Assembly: GCF_017897595.1 (NCBI RefSeq)
Contig: NZ_JAGKIK010000005.1
Location: 124,001 to 188,000, forward strand
Source of the DNA: Aquimarina sp. U1-2
GTDB lineage: Bacteria > Bacteroidota > Bacteroidia > Flavobacteriales > Flavobacteriaceae
Direction: 5' to 3'
Length of the DNA stretch: 64,000 nucleotides
Shown: one piece after another, positions 53,550 to 62,460 of the stretch
How positions within the stretch are numbered: position 1 is the stretch's first letter
How the letters are laid out: each line of letters starts with the position of its first letter
Notes under the pieces: generated by a model
Databases searched by the model: none
The model's input: the letters and a program-made list of their open reading frames with translations, nothing else
What the model was told of the DNA's origin: nothing
Position numbers and translations under genes: made by a program

Positions 53550-54416
53550 ATGACTAACGAAGTAAAAATTATTGAATGTCCAAGGGATGCCATGCAGGGT
53601 ATTAAAGCGTTTATTCCTACTCGAGAAAAAGTGCAATACATTCAATCCTTATTACGGTGTGGTTTCGATACCATTGATTTTGGAAGCTTTGTCTCTCCAA
53701 AGGCCATACCGCAAATGGTAGATACTGCAGAAGTATTGGCACAATTAGACCTGAGTCAGACTCAAAGTAAATTGCTAGCGATTATTGCCAATGTACGTGG
53801 TGCCCAAGATGCAACTCAACATGAGGTGATTGATTATTTGGGATATCCTTTCTCAATTTCAGAAAACTTTCAAATGCGTAATACGCATAAAACCATACAA
53901 GAGTCGGTAGAAATATTAGAAGAAATTCTAAATATTGCAGATAAGGCCAATAAAAAAGTAGTGGCGTATCTATCTATGGGATTTGGTAATCCCTATGGTG
54001 ATCCCTGGGATGTTAGCATTGTAGGTAAATGGACAGAGAAATTAAGTAAATTAGGTGTTAAAATTCTTTCGCTCTCTGATACTGTTGGTACTTCGACCCC
54101 CCAGATCATCGATTATCTATTTTCAAATCTTATCCCAAACTATCCTGAAATAGAGTTTGGAGCACATTTACATACAACTCCTACGACCTGGCACGAAAAA
54201 GTAGACGCCGCTTATAAAGCAGGTTGTAGAAGATTTGACGGAGCCATTCAAGGGTTTGGTGGTTGCCCGATGGCAAAAGATGAGTTGACTGGAAATATGC
54301 CCACAGAACGTATGATTTCTTATTTTACAACGGCAAAAGCAGAAACGAATATACGAACGTTAAGTTTTGAATCTTCATATAACGAGGCTAGTAAAATTTT
54401 TGATAAGTATCATTAA
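53550..54416 (+). CDS. Hydroxymethylglutaryl-CoA lyase
   Basis: A 288-aa TIM-barrel enzyme that cleaves HMG-CoA to acetyl-CoA and acetoacetate in leucine breakdown. Visible are IIECPRDAMQGIK (metal and catalytic Arg-Asp), DFGSFVSPKAIPQM, GFGNPYGDPWD, the metal-binding HLHTTP and GGCPMAKDELTGNMPTE with its catalytic Cys. Length is normal. Its role fits with the leucine dehydrogenase at 45.7 kb, though they are not in one operon. Confidence 0.94.
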   Translation: MTNEVKIIECPRDAMQGIKAFIPTREKVQYIQSLLRCGFDTIDFGSFVSPKAIPQMVDTAEVLAQLDLSQTQSKLLAIIANVRGAQDATQHEVIDYLGYPFSISENFQMRNTHKTIQESVEILEEILNIADKANKKVVAYLSMGFGNPYGDPWDVSIVGKWTEKLSKLGVKILSLSDTVGTSTPQIIDYLFSNLIPNYPEIEFGAHLHTTPTTWHEKVDAAYKAGCRRFDGAIQGFGGCPMAKDELTGNMPTERMISYFTTAKAETNIRTLSFESSYNEASKIFDKYH

Positions 54417-54582
54417 ATTTAGAAACGATACAAGCCGAATATTTTAAACTCGTTTATTGTCATATCTATTTCGATTTAACATGTTCTACCAAAAATAATC
54501 TTGTTTTTTACTTCTTAATTTAACTATGAAATGGCTAGATTGTAGTTAGGGATATGATTTATTTAGATCTATTAAAAATAAA

Positions 54583-54605
54583 TTGGTCAAATTCATTTTG
54601 ATCAA
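54583..54605. promoter_or_regulatory. Operator-like inverted repeat in the promoter of the metal-uptake operon
   Basis: TTGGTCAAA (54583-54591), spacer TTCAT, TTTGATCAA (54597-54605): eight of nine positions complementary. It fills the space between a -33-like TTG (54583-54585) and the -7 TATATTTG starting at 54606, so a bound repressor would block polymerase. Candidate metal-responsive site, inferred from the genes downstream. Confidence 0.55.
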
Positions 54606-54613
54606 TATATTTG
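54606..54613 (+). promoter_or_regulatory. -7 element of the DUF4856-imelysin-HTTM-TBDR operon
   Basis: TATATTTG matches TAnnTTTG; TTG lies 20 bp upstream, the expected spacing. The transcript would start near 54620, about 34 nt before the ATG at 54654. Confidence 0.6.
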
Positions 54614-54653
54614 CAGCGCTAATTAATTAAAATAAGTCTAAATAAAAAAAGCT

Positions 54654-55967
54654 ATGAAAATCAGTAAGTTATTTACATTAGTTTGTTTGCTGGGAATACT
54701 AATTTTTGGGTCATGTTCTGACGATGATGACGGATCACAAAACTCAGGATCAAATGTTCCCGCTATTACCGAAATCATAACCGGAGATGATTTCTCTAGA
54801 GCTGATAATGGAGATTACAATAATAGTTATATCACTAATTATACCACTTTATTTACCAGAGATGGTAACGCTACGGTAAGTTTTAGTGGGCAAACCACTC
54901 GTTTACAGCAAGCAGTAGAAATAGGAGGTAATTTAAAATCTCAGGTTGCTGTTGCTGATATTCAATTAAAATTTGAAGGTCAGGATGGAGAAAGTGCTGG
55001 ATTTACTGATGCTAGTTTAAATGGAACGACCAAGGTTTTACGACCTAAAACATCTTCTTCAGTCGGTTTATTTGGTGGGTCTAATAATTCTGGTCAGGCA
55101 AAAACTAATGTTGAAGCTTTTGATGCTTACATTTCAGGACATCAAAATGTATTGGATAATTGGGCAACAACAGCAACTTCTGGTCAAGCAGGTACTTTCG
55201 AAGACAGCGATGGTGCTACCAGATATGTAGATGCCAAAGGGCGTGAGTTAGATCAATTATTTACTAAATCTTTAGCAGGTGCTTTAGCATACGATCAAGC
55301 GGTAAATCATTATTTTAACCGTTTAGATAACGAAAACGGTGACGACGCCAATGGTACCAAAGATTACCGTGCATTAAACGATGCAGGCACCGTAGCAGAA
55401 GGAAAAAGTTATACTACAATGGAGCACCATTGGGATGAAGCCTTTGGCTATATTTATGGCAATACAGCTAGCCAGAACTTAATCTATAAGTATATTGATA
55501 ACGTAGATGGTTTATCCAAATTCGCAGGTACCGAAAAAGAAATCTTCGAAGCTTTTGTGACAGGAAGAATTGCAATAACAGAGAAAGATTATGCAGTAAG
55601 AGATGCTCAAATCAGGATTTTACGAGAAAAGTTAGGATTAATCATTGCAGTGCGCGCTGTTCACTATCTAAGTGGTGGAGCAAAAATTCTTGATGATGTT
55701 GCTCAACCAGGTAGTACTGGAAAAAGAGAAGACGCTTTTCATGATTTATGCGAAGGATATGGTTTCATAAATAGTTTACGTTATGTAGTAAATGCAACTG
55801 GTACGAGATACTTTACTGATGTTGATGTTGATGGTTTCTTAGCGATTCTAGATGCGGGGAATGGATTATGGGATGTAACTTCAAGTCAATTACGAGATAT
55901 GGCCGATGCTATTGCTTCAAAAAGCGTTGGGAGATTGTCCTGGACACTAGATGATGTAAATCCGTAA
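54654..55967 (+). CDS. DUF4856 lipoprotein
   Basis: A 437-aa surface-type lipoprotein (lipobox FGSC, Cys near residue 22, followed by SDDDDG, which resembles the Bacteroidota lipoprotein export signal). The body matches DUF4856 from memory: long alpha-helical repeats with DELDQLFTKSLAGALAYDQA-like and TTMEHHWDEAFGYIYGN blocks (YTTMEHHWDEAFGY here). These genes co-occur with imelysin and iron receptors. No enzymatic motif is evident. First gene of the operon, directly behind the promoter with an inverted repeat. Confidence 0.88.
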   Translation: MKISKLFTLVCLLGILIFGSCSDDDDGSQNSGSNVPAITEIITGDDFSRADNGDYNNSYITNYTTLFTRDGNATVSFSGQTTRLQQAVEIGGNLKSQVAVADIQLKFEGQDGESAGFTDASLNGTTKVLRPKTSSSVGLFGGSNNSGQAKTNVEAFDAYISGHQNVLDNWATTATSGQAGTFEDSDGATRYVDAKGRELDQLFTKSLAGALAYDQAVNHYFNRLDNENGDDANGTKDYRALNDAGTVAEGKSYTTMEHHWDEAFGYIYGNTASQNLIYKYIDNVDGLSKFAGTEKEIFEAFVTGRIAITEKDYAVRDAQIRILREKLGLIIAVRAVHYLSGGAKILDDVAQPGSTGKREDAFHDLCEGYGFINSLRYVVNATGTRYFTDVDVDGFLAILDAGNGLWDVTSSQLRDMADAIASKSVGRLSWTLDDVNP

Positions 55968-55982
55968 ACATAACTTAAAAAA

Positions 55983-56057
55983 ATGTATGAAATGAGTCTG
56001 TCATACATATAACAAGTATAATAGGCAAGAGGGATATCAAAAGCGTTATCCCCTTGC
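55983..56057 (+). other. Two stem-loops between DUF4856 and imelysin genes
   Basis: ATGTATGA (55983-55990) pairs perfectly with TCATACAT (56001-56008), and GCAAGAGGGATA (56025-56036) pairs with TATCCCCTTGC (56047-56057) with one bulge. No T-run follows the second, so they are more like processing or stability elements than terminators. Confidence 0.5.
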
Positions 56058-56094
56058 TTATTTAGCTCAAAAAATTTAACAAAAAAGAATAGCT

Positions 56095-57234
56095 ATGAAA
56101 AAGATAGGATACTTACTTTCTATGGTAACTGTTTTGTATGTTGTTTCTTGTTCGAGTGATGATTCATCATCATCGGGTGGAGGAGAAGATAGTGACAGTT
56201 TTAATAGAGTTAGTTTAACAACAAGCTGGGTGAATAATTTGTTACTACCAGCCACCAACGACTTTAAAAGTAAACTAGAAACATTAAATAGTTCGGTAGT
56301 CTCTTTTACCGATGCACCTGATGTTTCTAAACTAAATAAAGTTAGAACAGATGTATTCGAGGCCTACAAAGTATGGCAACATGTAGAAATGTTTTTCTAT
56401 AAAACAGGATATTCATTAGATATGAATACGTATCCTACTGATGTTACCGGAATAACAAATAACATAAATAGTACTAGTCCAGTAGATTTAAATAGAACAA
56501 CATTAAACCCAACACAGGGATTGCCGGCTATGGATTATTTGGTAAATGGCTTGGCGCCAACTGATGATGATATCGTTGCCAGATATGCAGAAGCCAATTA
56601 CAAAGATTATCTGAAGCTGTTATCAGAAAGAATGGTTACTTTAACTACAACTGCTTTAAATGAATTCGAAGCTACAAAAGACACCAAAATAAACCGGGTA
56701 GACAATACCCTTAGTTCTTATTTCAGCATACAGGTAAACGATTTTGTACAATATACTGAAAAATCTTTTAGAGAAGCAAAAATTGCTACACCTTCTGGTA
56801 CAAGAAATAGAGATATATTCCCGACGATTTCTGTATCTCCAAGTCCTACTTTTGTAGAATCTGTATATAGTCCAGAAAATTCGAAGATTTTATATTTAGA
56901 AGCGTATGATGCTATTCAGGATTTTTATTATGGGCGAAGTTATTCAAATAACAGTAACACTGTAGGGTTACAAGAATATCTGCAAACTTTGGGAGCTACT
57001 ATATTAATCGATGGTAACGAAATCCTTTTAGATGAGTATATCGTTGATTTACTCGCTAATATTGATGCTGCTAATGCTAACATAACAGATAATTTTTATC
57101 TACAAACACAAGATTACAATCCTGATTTTGATGCCGTATTCGACGCCATTCAAGAATTTGTAGTTGCTGTTAAATCAAACGCTATTAACGCATTTAATCT
57201 TACCATTGATTTTGTAGATAGTGATGGAGATTAA
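56095..57234 (+). CDS. Imelysin-like lipoprotein
   Basis: A 379-aa lipoprotein (Cys near residue 19 in YVVSCSSDD). It has the imelysin helical-bundle pattern: VFEAYKVWQHVEMFFYKTGY, TLNPTQGLPAMDYLV near residue 145, and SYFSIQVNDFVQYTEKSFRE. The imelysin GxHxxE motif is replaced by GLPAMD, as in the IPPA-like branch I recall from Bacteroidota, so peptidase-type metal binding is doubtful. Imelysin-like proteins are tied to iron uptake. It overlaps the start of the HTTM gene. Confidence 0.9.
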   Translation: MKKIGYLLSMVTVLYVVSCSSDDSSSSGGGEDSDSFNRVSLTTSWVNNLLLPATNDFKSKLETLNSSVVSFTDAPDVSKLNKVRTDVFEAYKVWQHVEMFFYKTGYSLDMNTYPTDVTGITNNINSTSPVDLNRTTLNPTQGLPAMDYLVNGLAPTDDDIVARYAEANYKDYLKLLSERMVTLTTTALNEFEATKDTKINRVDNTLSSYFSIQVNDFVQYTEKSFREAKIATPSGTRNRDIFPTISVSPSPTFVESVYSPENSKILYLEAYDAIQDFYYGRSYSNNSNTVGLQEYLQTLGATILIDGNEILLDEYIVDLLANIDAANANITDNFYLQTQDYNPDFDAVFDAIQEFVVAVKSNAINAFNLTIDFVDSDGD

Positions 57235-58588
57235 GCAGGCTATTACTACATATCTAAATAGAACATCAAGAGCGGCTACACTAGCCGCTTTTCGTATTTT
57301 ATTTGGAGTACTAATGCTAATTAGCCTAATTAGATTTTTAATGAAAGGTTGGGTGTATAAATTTTACATCGAACCAAAATTTCATTTTAAATATTATGGA
57401 TTTTCATGGGTAGAGACCTGGGGAGAATATACGTATATTTTATTTTTTATAGCAATTTTAGCATGTATAGGGATTATTCTCGGATATAAATATAGGCTGG
57501 CTATAATTTTATTTTTCTTATCGTTTACATACATAGAATTAATCGATAAAACGACGTATTTAAACCACTATTATTTCATCAGCATTTTAAGTTTTTTACT
57601 ATGCTTTTTACCGCTTAATGCCACCTTTTCTCTTGATGCATATTATAAAAATAGAACATATAACTATGTTCCCAGATGGACGGTAGATGCTATTAAAGTT
57701 TTAATTGGAGTTGTTTATTTTTACGCAGGTTTGGCTAAATTAAATTCAGATTGGTTATTGCGAGCGCAACCGTTAAAGATTTGGCTTTCTTCTAAAATCG
57801 ATTTTCCCGTTATCGGAAAGTTTATGAATGATGCCTGGTTTCATTATGTAATGAGTTGGGGTGGAGCAGTTTATGATCTTACTATTCCTTTTTTACTAGT
57901 ATTTCGAAAAACGAGACCTTTTGCTTTTATTTTAGTCGTGATTTTTCATGTATGTACAAGAGTGCTTTTTCCTATAGGCGTGTTCCCTTACGTAATGATT
58001 TGCGTTACTCTCGTTTTCTTTAGTGGAGAATGGCATGAGAAATTCTTATCCAAAATAAAAAATATACTAAAGCTTACGTCGCGAATTAATACTACAAGAG
58101 ATGTATATTTGCCAAAATTTCCTAGAAAAATTTTCCTTGTGGTTTGTATATTCTTAGGAATTCAACTAGTAATGCCTTTTCGCTATTTGCTATATCCCGG
58201 AGAGTTGTTTTGGACAGAAGAAGGATATCGTTTCTCTTGGAGGGTTATGCTAATAGAAAAAGCGGGGTACACCACATTCAGAATTCTGAAATATGATACA
58301 GGACATAGTTTTACAGTTGATAATACACATTTTTTGAATGCTTTTCAAAGTAAACAAATGTCTACGCAACCCGATTTTATAGTTGAGTATGCACATTTTT
58401 TAGGGGATCATTATAAAAAAGAATTAAAAAACGAAAATATAGGGGTTTTTGTAGAAGGATATATTTCTTTAAACGGAAGAATAAGTAAAGCATACATAGA
58501 CCCAAGGATTGATTTGTTAAAAGTTAAAGACGGATTCGAGCATAAAACATGGATCCTACCATTTGAAGATGAAATTAAAGGGTTATAG
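57224..58588 (+). CDS. HTTM (vitamin-K-dependent gamma-carboxylase-like) membrane protein
   Basis: A 454-aa protein with several membrane helices (about residues 18-300) and a soluble C-terminus. The motifs are characteristic of the HTTM/VKGC family: FYIEPKFHFKYYGFSWVE, ELIDKTTYLNHYYFISILSF and the VFYAGLAKLN-like FYAGLAKLNSDWL. Lys in DKTTYLNHYYF aligns by memory with the active-site region of gamma-carboxylases; activity here is unproven. GTG at 57221 could also start it; ATG at 57224 is taken. It overlaps the imelysin gene by 11 bp and the receptor gene by 20 bp, so the three are translationally coupled. Confidence 0.88.
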   Translation: MEIKQAITTYLNRTSRAATLAAFRILFGVLMLISLIRFLMKGWVYKFYIEPKFHFKYYGFSWVETWGEYTYILFFIAILACIGIILGYKYRLAIILFFLSFTYIELIDKTTYLNHYYFISILSFLLCFLPLNATFSLDAYYKNRTYNYVPRWTVDAIKVLIGVVYFYAGLAKLNSDWLLRAQPLKIWLSSKIDFPVIGKFMNDAWFHYVMSWGGAVYDLTIPFLLVFRKTRPFAFILVVIFHVCTRVLFPIGVFPYVMICVTLVFFSGEWHEKFLSKIKNILKLTSRINTTRDVYLPKFPRKIFLVVCIFLGIQLVMPFRYLLYPGELFWTEEGYRFSWRVMLIEKAGYTTFRILKYDTGHSFTVDNTHFLNAFQSKQMSTQPDFIVEYAHFLGDHYKKELKNENIGVFVEGYISLNGRISKAYIDPRIDLLKVKDGFEHKTWILPFEDEIKGL

Positions 58589-61076
58589 TTTTCTTATATT
58601 TTTTTTAGTGTCGATATGTGCACATGCTTTTCAAAGTACTAGTGTAATAGTTCTAGATGCAGATACGAAGCAACCGATTCAAGGTGTACAAGTGTATACC
58701 AAATCAGGGAAGTTAGTTGGAGAAACCAATCAAAGAGGAAGTTTGAGTTTGTCAACTTTAAATCAAGATACAAATCATTCATTAGTGTTTTTTGATTATA
58801 ATTATAAAACATATGAAATAGACATTAATCTCAAAGACACTAGTAATTTTACTGTTGAAATGTCGCCACTTAGCAATGTATTATCAGAGGTTGTATTAAA
58901 CTACAAGAAAAAACAAGCTTTTGGGTTACAAACATTAAAACCAGTAGAAGGAACACATATTTATGCAGGAAAGAAATCTGAAGTCATATTGTTAGATCAG
59001 GATTTAACCAACAAAGCCACCAATAATGCACGACAAATATATGCAAAGGTGGCAGGATTAAATATTTATGATAATGGTGACGGAGGTTTACAATTAAATA
59101 TTGGAGGGCGGGGATTGGATCCGAACCGTACGGCAAATTTCAATACACGTCAAAATGATTATGATATTAGCGCTGATGTTTTAGGATATCCAGAAAGCTA
59201 CTATACCCCACCTGCAGAGGGTTTAGAACAAATTCAGGTGATACGTGGTGCCGCATCGTTACAATATGGAACGCAATTTGGAGGTTTGATCAATTTTGTA
59301 ATTAAGAAACCAAATGCGAATAAGCCTCTCGAAATTATTTCCAGAAGCTCATTAGGAAGTTTCGATTTATTTACAAATTTCACAAGTATTGGTGGTACTT
59401 CAAACAAGTTAAGTTATTACGCATACCACAACTACAAAAAAGGAGATAGTTTTAGACCTAACTCTGGTTTTGAATCAGAAAATGCATATGCACATGTAGG
59501 GTATGAATTTAATGAGCAAACCAAAATCGAAGCCGAGATAACACATTTAAACTATTTAGCACAACAAGCAGGAGGATTATCAGACGTTCAATTTTTACAA
59601 GATCCCTATCAAAGTAACCGAACAAGAAACTGGTTTGCTGTAGATTGGAATTTATTTAGTTTGAAGTTAAATCATAAATTTTCAGAAAATGTGAACGGTA
59701 CATTAAACCTTTTTGCCCTTGATGCCTCAAGAAAAGCTATTGGTTTTAGAGGAACTGAATCAACAGTAACTGGTGATGGAAATGTAAATATTATTGAAGA
59801 ACCAGATGTATTTGGCCCTGATGAAATAGATGAATTTGGAAATTTTGATTTTGAAAGAGATTTGTTAATCGGAACGTTTAAAAATTTTGGTGCAGAAGCT
59901 AGAGTTATTACAGAGTACACTATTAAAAATCAATCATCAGTACTACTTCTCGGTGCAAAATTTTATAAAGCTGATAATACTTCTCAACAAGGTGCAGGAA
60001 GTAAGGGAACCGATGCTGATTTTACCTTTAGAACAGAGGATTTCCCTTTTTATCCTAACCAAAATAGCTTTAAATACCCTAACGTAAACGTAGCTGTATT
60101 CGGTGAAAACATTTTCAACCTAACAGATCATTTTTCGGTAACGCCAGGTTTCAGGTTCGAATATATAAGAACAGAGTCTGTAGGAGAGTTTTTGGTTAGA
60201 CAAAATTTACAAGGAAGTAATCCTGCTATAATTTTTACTCCTGATAATGAGGTGAGAGAACGAAATTTGCTATTATTTGGTGTAGGGTTAAGTTATAAAC
60301 CGAAATCCTATTTTGAATCTTATTTTAACTTTTCTCAAAATTATCGATCTGTTACATTTTCAGATATTAGAACAGTAAACCCTTCATTTTCTATTGATAG
60401 AGATATTGGAGATGAAACAGGATATTCCATAGATTTAGGGGTAAGGGGAAGTTTTAAACAAATGATTTCTTATGATGTAAACGTATTTTCATTACTTTAT
60501 GATAATAGAATAGGACAGGCCTATAGAAGTGAACCTCCATTCAGAGGGCAATGGGTTAGAGGTAATATAGGAAAGGCCACAATTATAGGTTTAGAATCAT
60601 TAATACAATGGAATCTTAAAGAAACATTTTTTAAGGCAAATGATAACTTGAAATTAGACGTCTTTTCTAATCTTGCCCTGACAACGTCTGAATACACAAG
60701 TGGTATAGGTGAAAGCATTGACGGGAATGAGGTAGAGTTTATTCCAGAGGTGAATTTTAAAGCAGGAATGTCTTTTGGGTATAAGAATTTTTTGACCGCT
60801 GTACAATATACGTATTTATCAGAACAATTTACTGATGCAACAAATTCTCCATATGATCCTGAAAATGCAGATAGAGTAGACGGCGCTATTCCATCTTATG
60901 ATATATTAGATGTATCGGCCTCGTATACATTTTCAAAACATATAAAGCTTGAAGTTGGAGTTAACAACGTGTTAGATAAAAATTACTTTACCAGAAGGGC
61001 TACGGGTTATCCGGGGCCCGGGATCATTCCTTCTGCTCCTAGAAATTGGTATACTACACTTCAATTTAAATTATAA
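58569..61076 (+). CDS. TonB-dependent outer-membrane receptor, FecA-like
   Basis: An 835-aa outer-membrane receptor. Signal peptide about 1-21; a CarboxypepD-regulatory-like domain (about 25-105, VIVLDADTKQPIQGVQVYTK); a plug (about 110-245) with ARQIYAKVAGLNIYDNG, GGRGLDPNRTANFNTRQND, VIRGAASLQYGTQFGGLINF; then a 22-strand barrel ending NWYTTLQFKL. The plug layout resembles ferric-citrate receptors (FecA). Start ATG at 58569 is preferred over TTG at 58563. Coupled to the HTTM gene by a 20-bp overlap. Ligand inferred as an iron chelate. Confidence 0.92.
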   Translation: MKLKGYSFLIFFLVSICAHAFQSTSVIVLDADTKQPIQGVQVYTKSGKLVGETNQRGSLSLSTLNQDTNHSLVFFDYNYKTYEIDINLKDTSNFTVEMSPLSNVLSEVVLNYKKKQAFGLQTLKPVEGTHIYAGKKSEVILLDQDLTNKATNNARQIYAKVAGLNIYDNGDGGLQLNIGGRGLDPNRTANFNTRQNDYDISADVLGYPESYYTPPAEGLEQIQVIRGAASLQYGTQFGGLINFVIKKPNANKPLEIISRSSLGSFDLFTNFTSIGGTSNKLSYYAYHNYKKGDSFRPNSGFESENAYAHVGYEFNEQTKIEAEITHLNYLAQQAGGLSDVQFLQDPYQSNRTRNWFAVDWNLFSLKLNHKFSENVNGTLNLFALDASRKAIGFRGTESTVTGDGNVNIIEEPDVFGPDEIDEFGNFDFERDLLIGTFKNFGAEARVITEYTIKNQSSVLLLGAKFYKADNTSQQGAGSKGTDADFTFRTEDFPFYPNQNSFKYPNVNVAVFGENIFNLTDHFSVTPGFRFEYIRTESVGEFLVRQNLQGSNPAIIFTPDNEVRERNLLLFGVGLSYKPKSYFESYFNFSQNYRSVTFSDIRTVNPSFSIDRDIGDETGYSIDLGVRGSFKQMISYDVNVFSLLYDNRIGQAYRSEPPFRGQWVRGNIGKATIIGLESLIQWNLKETFFKANDNLKLDVFSNLALTTSEYTSGIGESIDGNEVEFIPEVNFKAGMSFGYKNFLTAVQYTYLSEQFTDATNSPYDPENADRVDGAIPSYDILDVSASYTFSKHIKLEVGVNNVLDKNYFTRRATGYPGPGIIPSAPRNWYTTLQFKL

Positions 61077-61085
61077 AAGCAAAAA

Positions 61086-61125
61086 ATTAACCTTTGTTTA
61101 ATCGAAGAATTAACTTTTGTTCAAT
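61086..61125 (+). promoter_or_regulatory. Direct 17-bp repeats upstream of the PAS gene
   Basis: ATTAACCTTTGTTTAAT (61086-61102) and ATTAACTTTTGTTCAAT (61109-61125) differ at two positions and start 23 bp apart, about two helical turns. Each has partial dyad symmetry (ATTAA/TTnAAT). They lie between the receptor stop and the PAS start, so they may bind a regulator of the PAS-ferritin genes. Confidence 0.5.
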
Positions 61126-61170
61126 GGCGAGTGCAGGTTAAATTCAATAATTTTGTTAAAAATTTGCATT

Positions 61171-61683
61171 ATGAAAGACTTCAATGGATATGATGAAATG
61201 ATGGCAACCTATTATAATGGTATGTCGAGCTATGCATTACCGCTTTTATCATGGGAATTTTATGGGGAACATCACACGGCGCTAGAAGTCTACAAAGAAG
61301 ATATTAGTACACTTAAGAAATTAACGCAAAACTGGGAATTTCAAAAAGATTGTTATAAAGAGTTGATAGAAGAACAATCGGTAATTGTAATTACAAATCC
61401 AAATCTCACTATTGTCTATGCTTCTAAGAATATAGAAAAGTTAAATGGATATACACCTGATGAGGTTATAGGTAATTCTCCAAAAATGTTTCAAGGGGCG
61501 CATACTTGTAGCAAAACTTCTGCGCAAGTTAGATCGGCTATCAATAACGGAGTTCCTTTTGAAGTTTCCATTTTAAATTATAGAAAAGATGATACTCCCT
61601 ACACTTGCAGTATCAAAGGATTTCCTGTTCACGACAAAAAGGGAAAGCTAGTAAATTATATTGCTTTCGAGAAAGCAGCTTAA
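61171..61683 (+). CDS. Short PAS-domain protein
   Basis: A 170-aa protein with one PAS domain (about 65-168): SVIVITNPNLTIVYASKNIE, LNGYTPDEVIGNSPKMFQG, YRKDDTPYTCSIKGFPV, and no output domain. The position of the LOV flavin-binding Cys (GxNCRFLQ in light sensors) reads GNSPKMFQ, so it is not a classic photoactive LOV. The long N-terminal part is helical. A frame start at 61117 (TTG) is rejected for ATG at 61171. It follows the receptor by 94 bp and precedes ferritin; perhaps a sensory adaptor for this locus. Confidence 0.8.
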   Translation: MKDFNGYDEMMATYYNGMSSYALPLLSWEFYGEHHTALEVYKEDISTLKKLTQNWEFQKDCYKELIEEQSVIVITNPNLTIVYASKNIEKLNGYTPDEVIGNSPKMFQGAHTCSKTSAQVRSAINNGVPFEVSILNYRKDDTPYTCSIKGFPVHDKKGKLVNYIAFEKAA

Positions 61684-61861
61684 TTTTTTGAATACAGTAC
61701 ATTATTTTTAATTGCTTACCTGTAGTTTTTTAAATTACTCTTAAATAGTTGTGTTTACTTCTATAGAACCTTAGAAATTCCTTACTTTAGATATCGAAAC
61801 GGGTGCACATTTTTTTGCAAATTAAAAAATGCAATCATCTTCAAGAGTTAATAAAAATAAT

Positions 61862-62365
61862 ATGATATCAGAAATCGAAAAATTACTTAATGATCAAGTA
61901 CAATACGAGGCAAAAGCCTCAACACAGTATCTCTCTATGGCCAGTTGGGCAGATATTAGAGGATATAGCGGAGTAGCAGATTTTTTTTACACACAGTCTG
62001 AAGAAGAGCGTGTACATATGATGAAGTTAGTCAAGTTCATAAATGAGCGTAACGGCGTTGCAGTAATTCCTGCTATAGAAAAACCAAGAGATGATTTTGA
62101 GTCGTTAATGGAGCTTTTTAAAACATTTTTAGAAAGTGAAGAATTTGTGACTGCAAAAATAAATAATATCATATACGAGTGTTTGCAATTCAAGGACTAT
62201 AACGTTCATAATTTTATGCAATGGTATGTGGCAGAACAACTTGAAGAAGAGGCGATTGCAAGAACTTTATTAGATAAGTTAAAAATTATCGGAGACGATA
62301 AATCAGGTCACTATTTATTTGATCGGGATATTAATAGCCTTTCATCTACTGAAGGCGATAACTAA
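61862..62365 (+). CDS. Ferritin
   Basis: A 167-aa iron-storage ferritin of the FtnA type. Ferroxidase-site residues are visible: Glu in VQYEAKASTQYLSMASW, the ExxH in QSEEERVHMMKLV, and Glu in VAEQLEEEAI. A longer frame opens at 61829 (11 more codons), but MISEIEKLLNDQ is the normal ferritin beginning. Downstream of the iron-uptake operon, so storage is placed next to import. The gene has its own 150-bp upstream region. Confidence 0.93.
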   Translation: MISEIEKLLNDQVQYEAKASTQYLSMASWADIRGYSGVADFFYTQSEEERVHMMKLVKFINERNGVAVIPAIEKPRDDFESLMELFKTFLESEEFVTAKINNIIYECLQFKDYNVHNFMQWYVAEQLEEEAIARTLLDKLKIIGDDKSGHYLFDRDINSLSSTEGDN

Positions 62366-62460
62366 CAATATTTCTAATTTTATAAAAAGATCTACAAGGT
62401 TGATGTCGAAAGATTTTTTGTATTTTTACACTTTATTTAGATTTAATAAAAATTGAAAAT

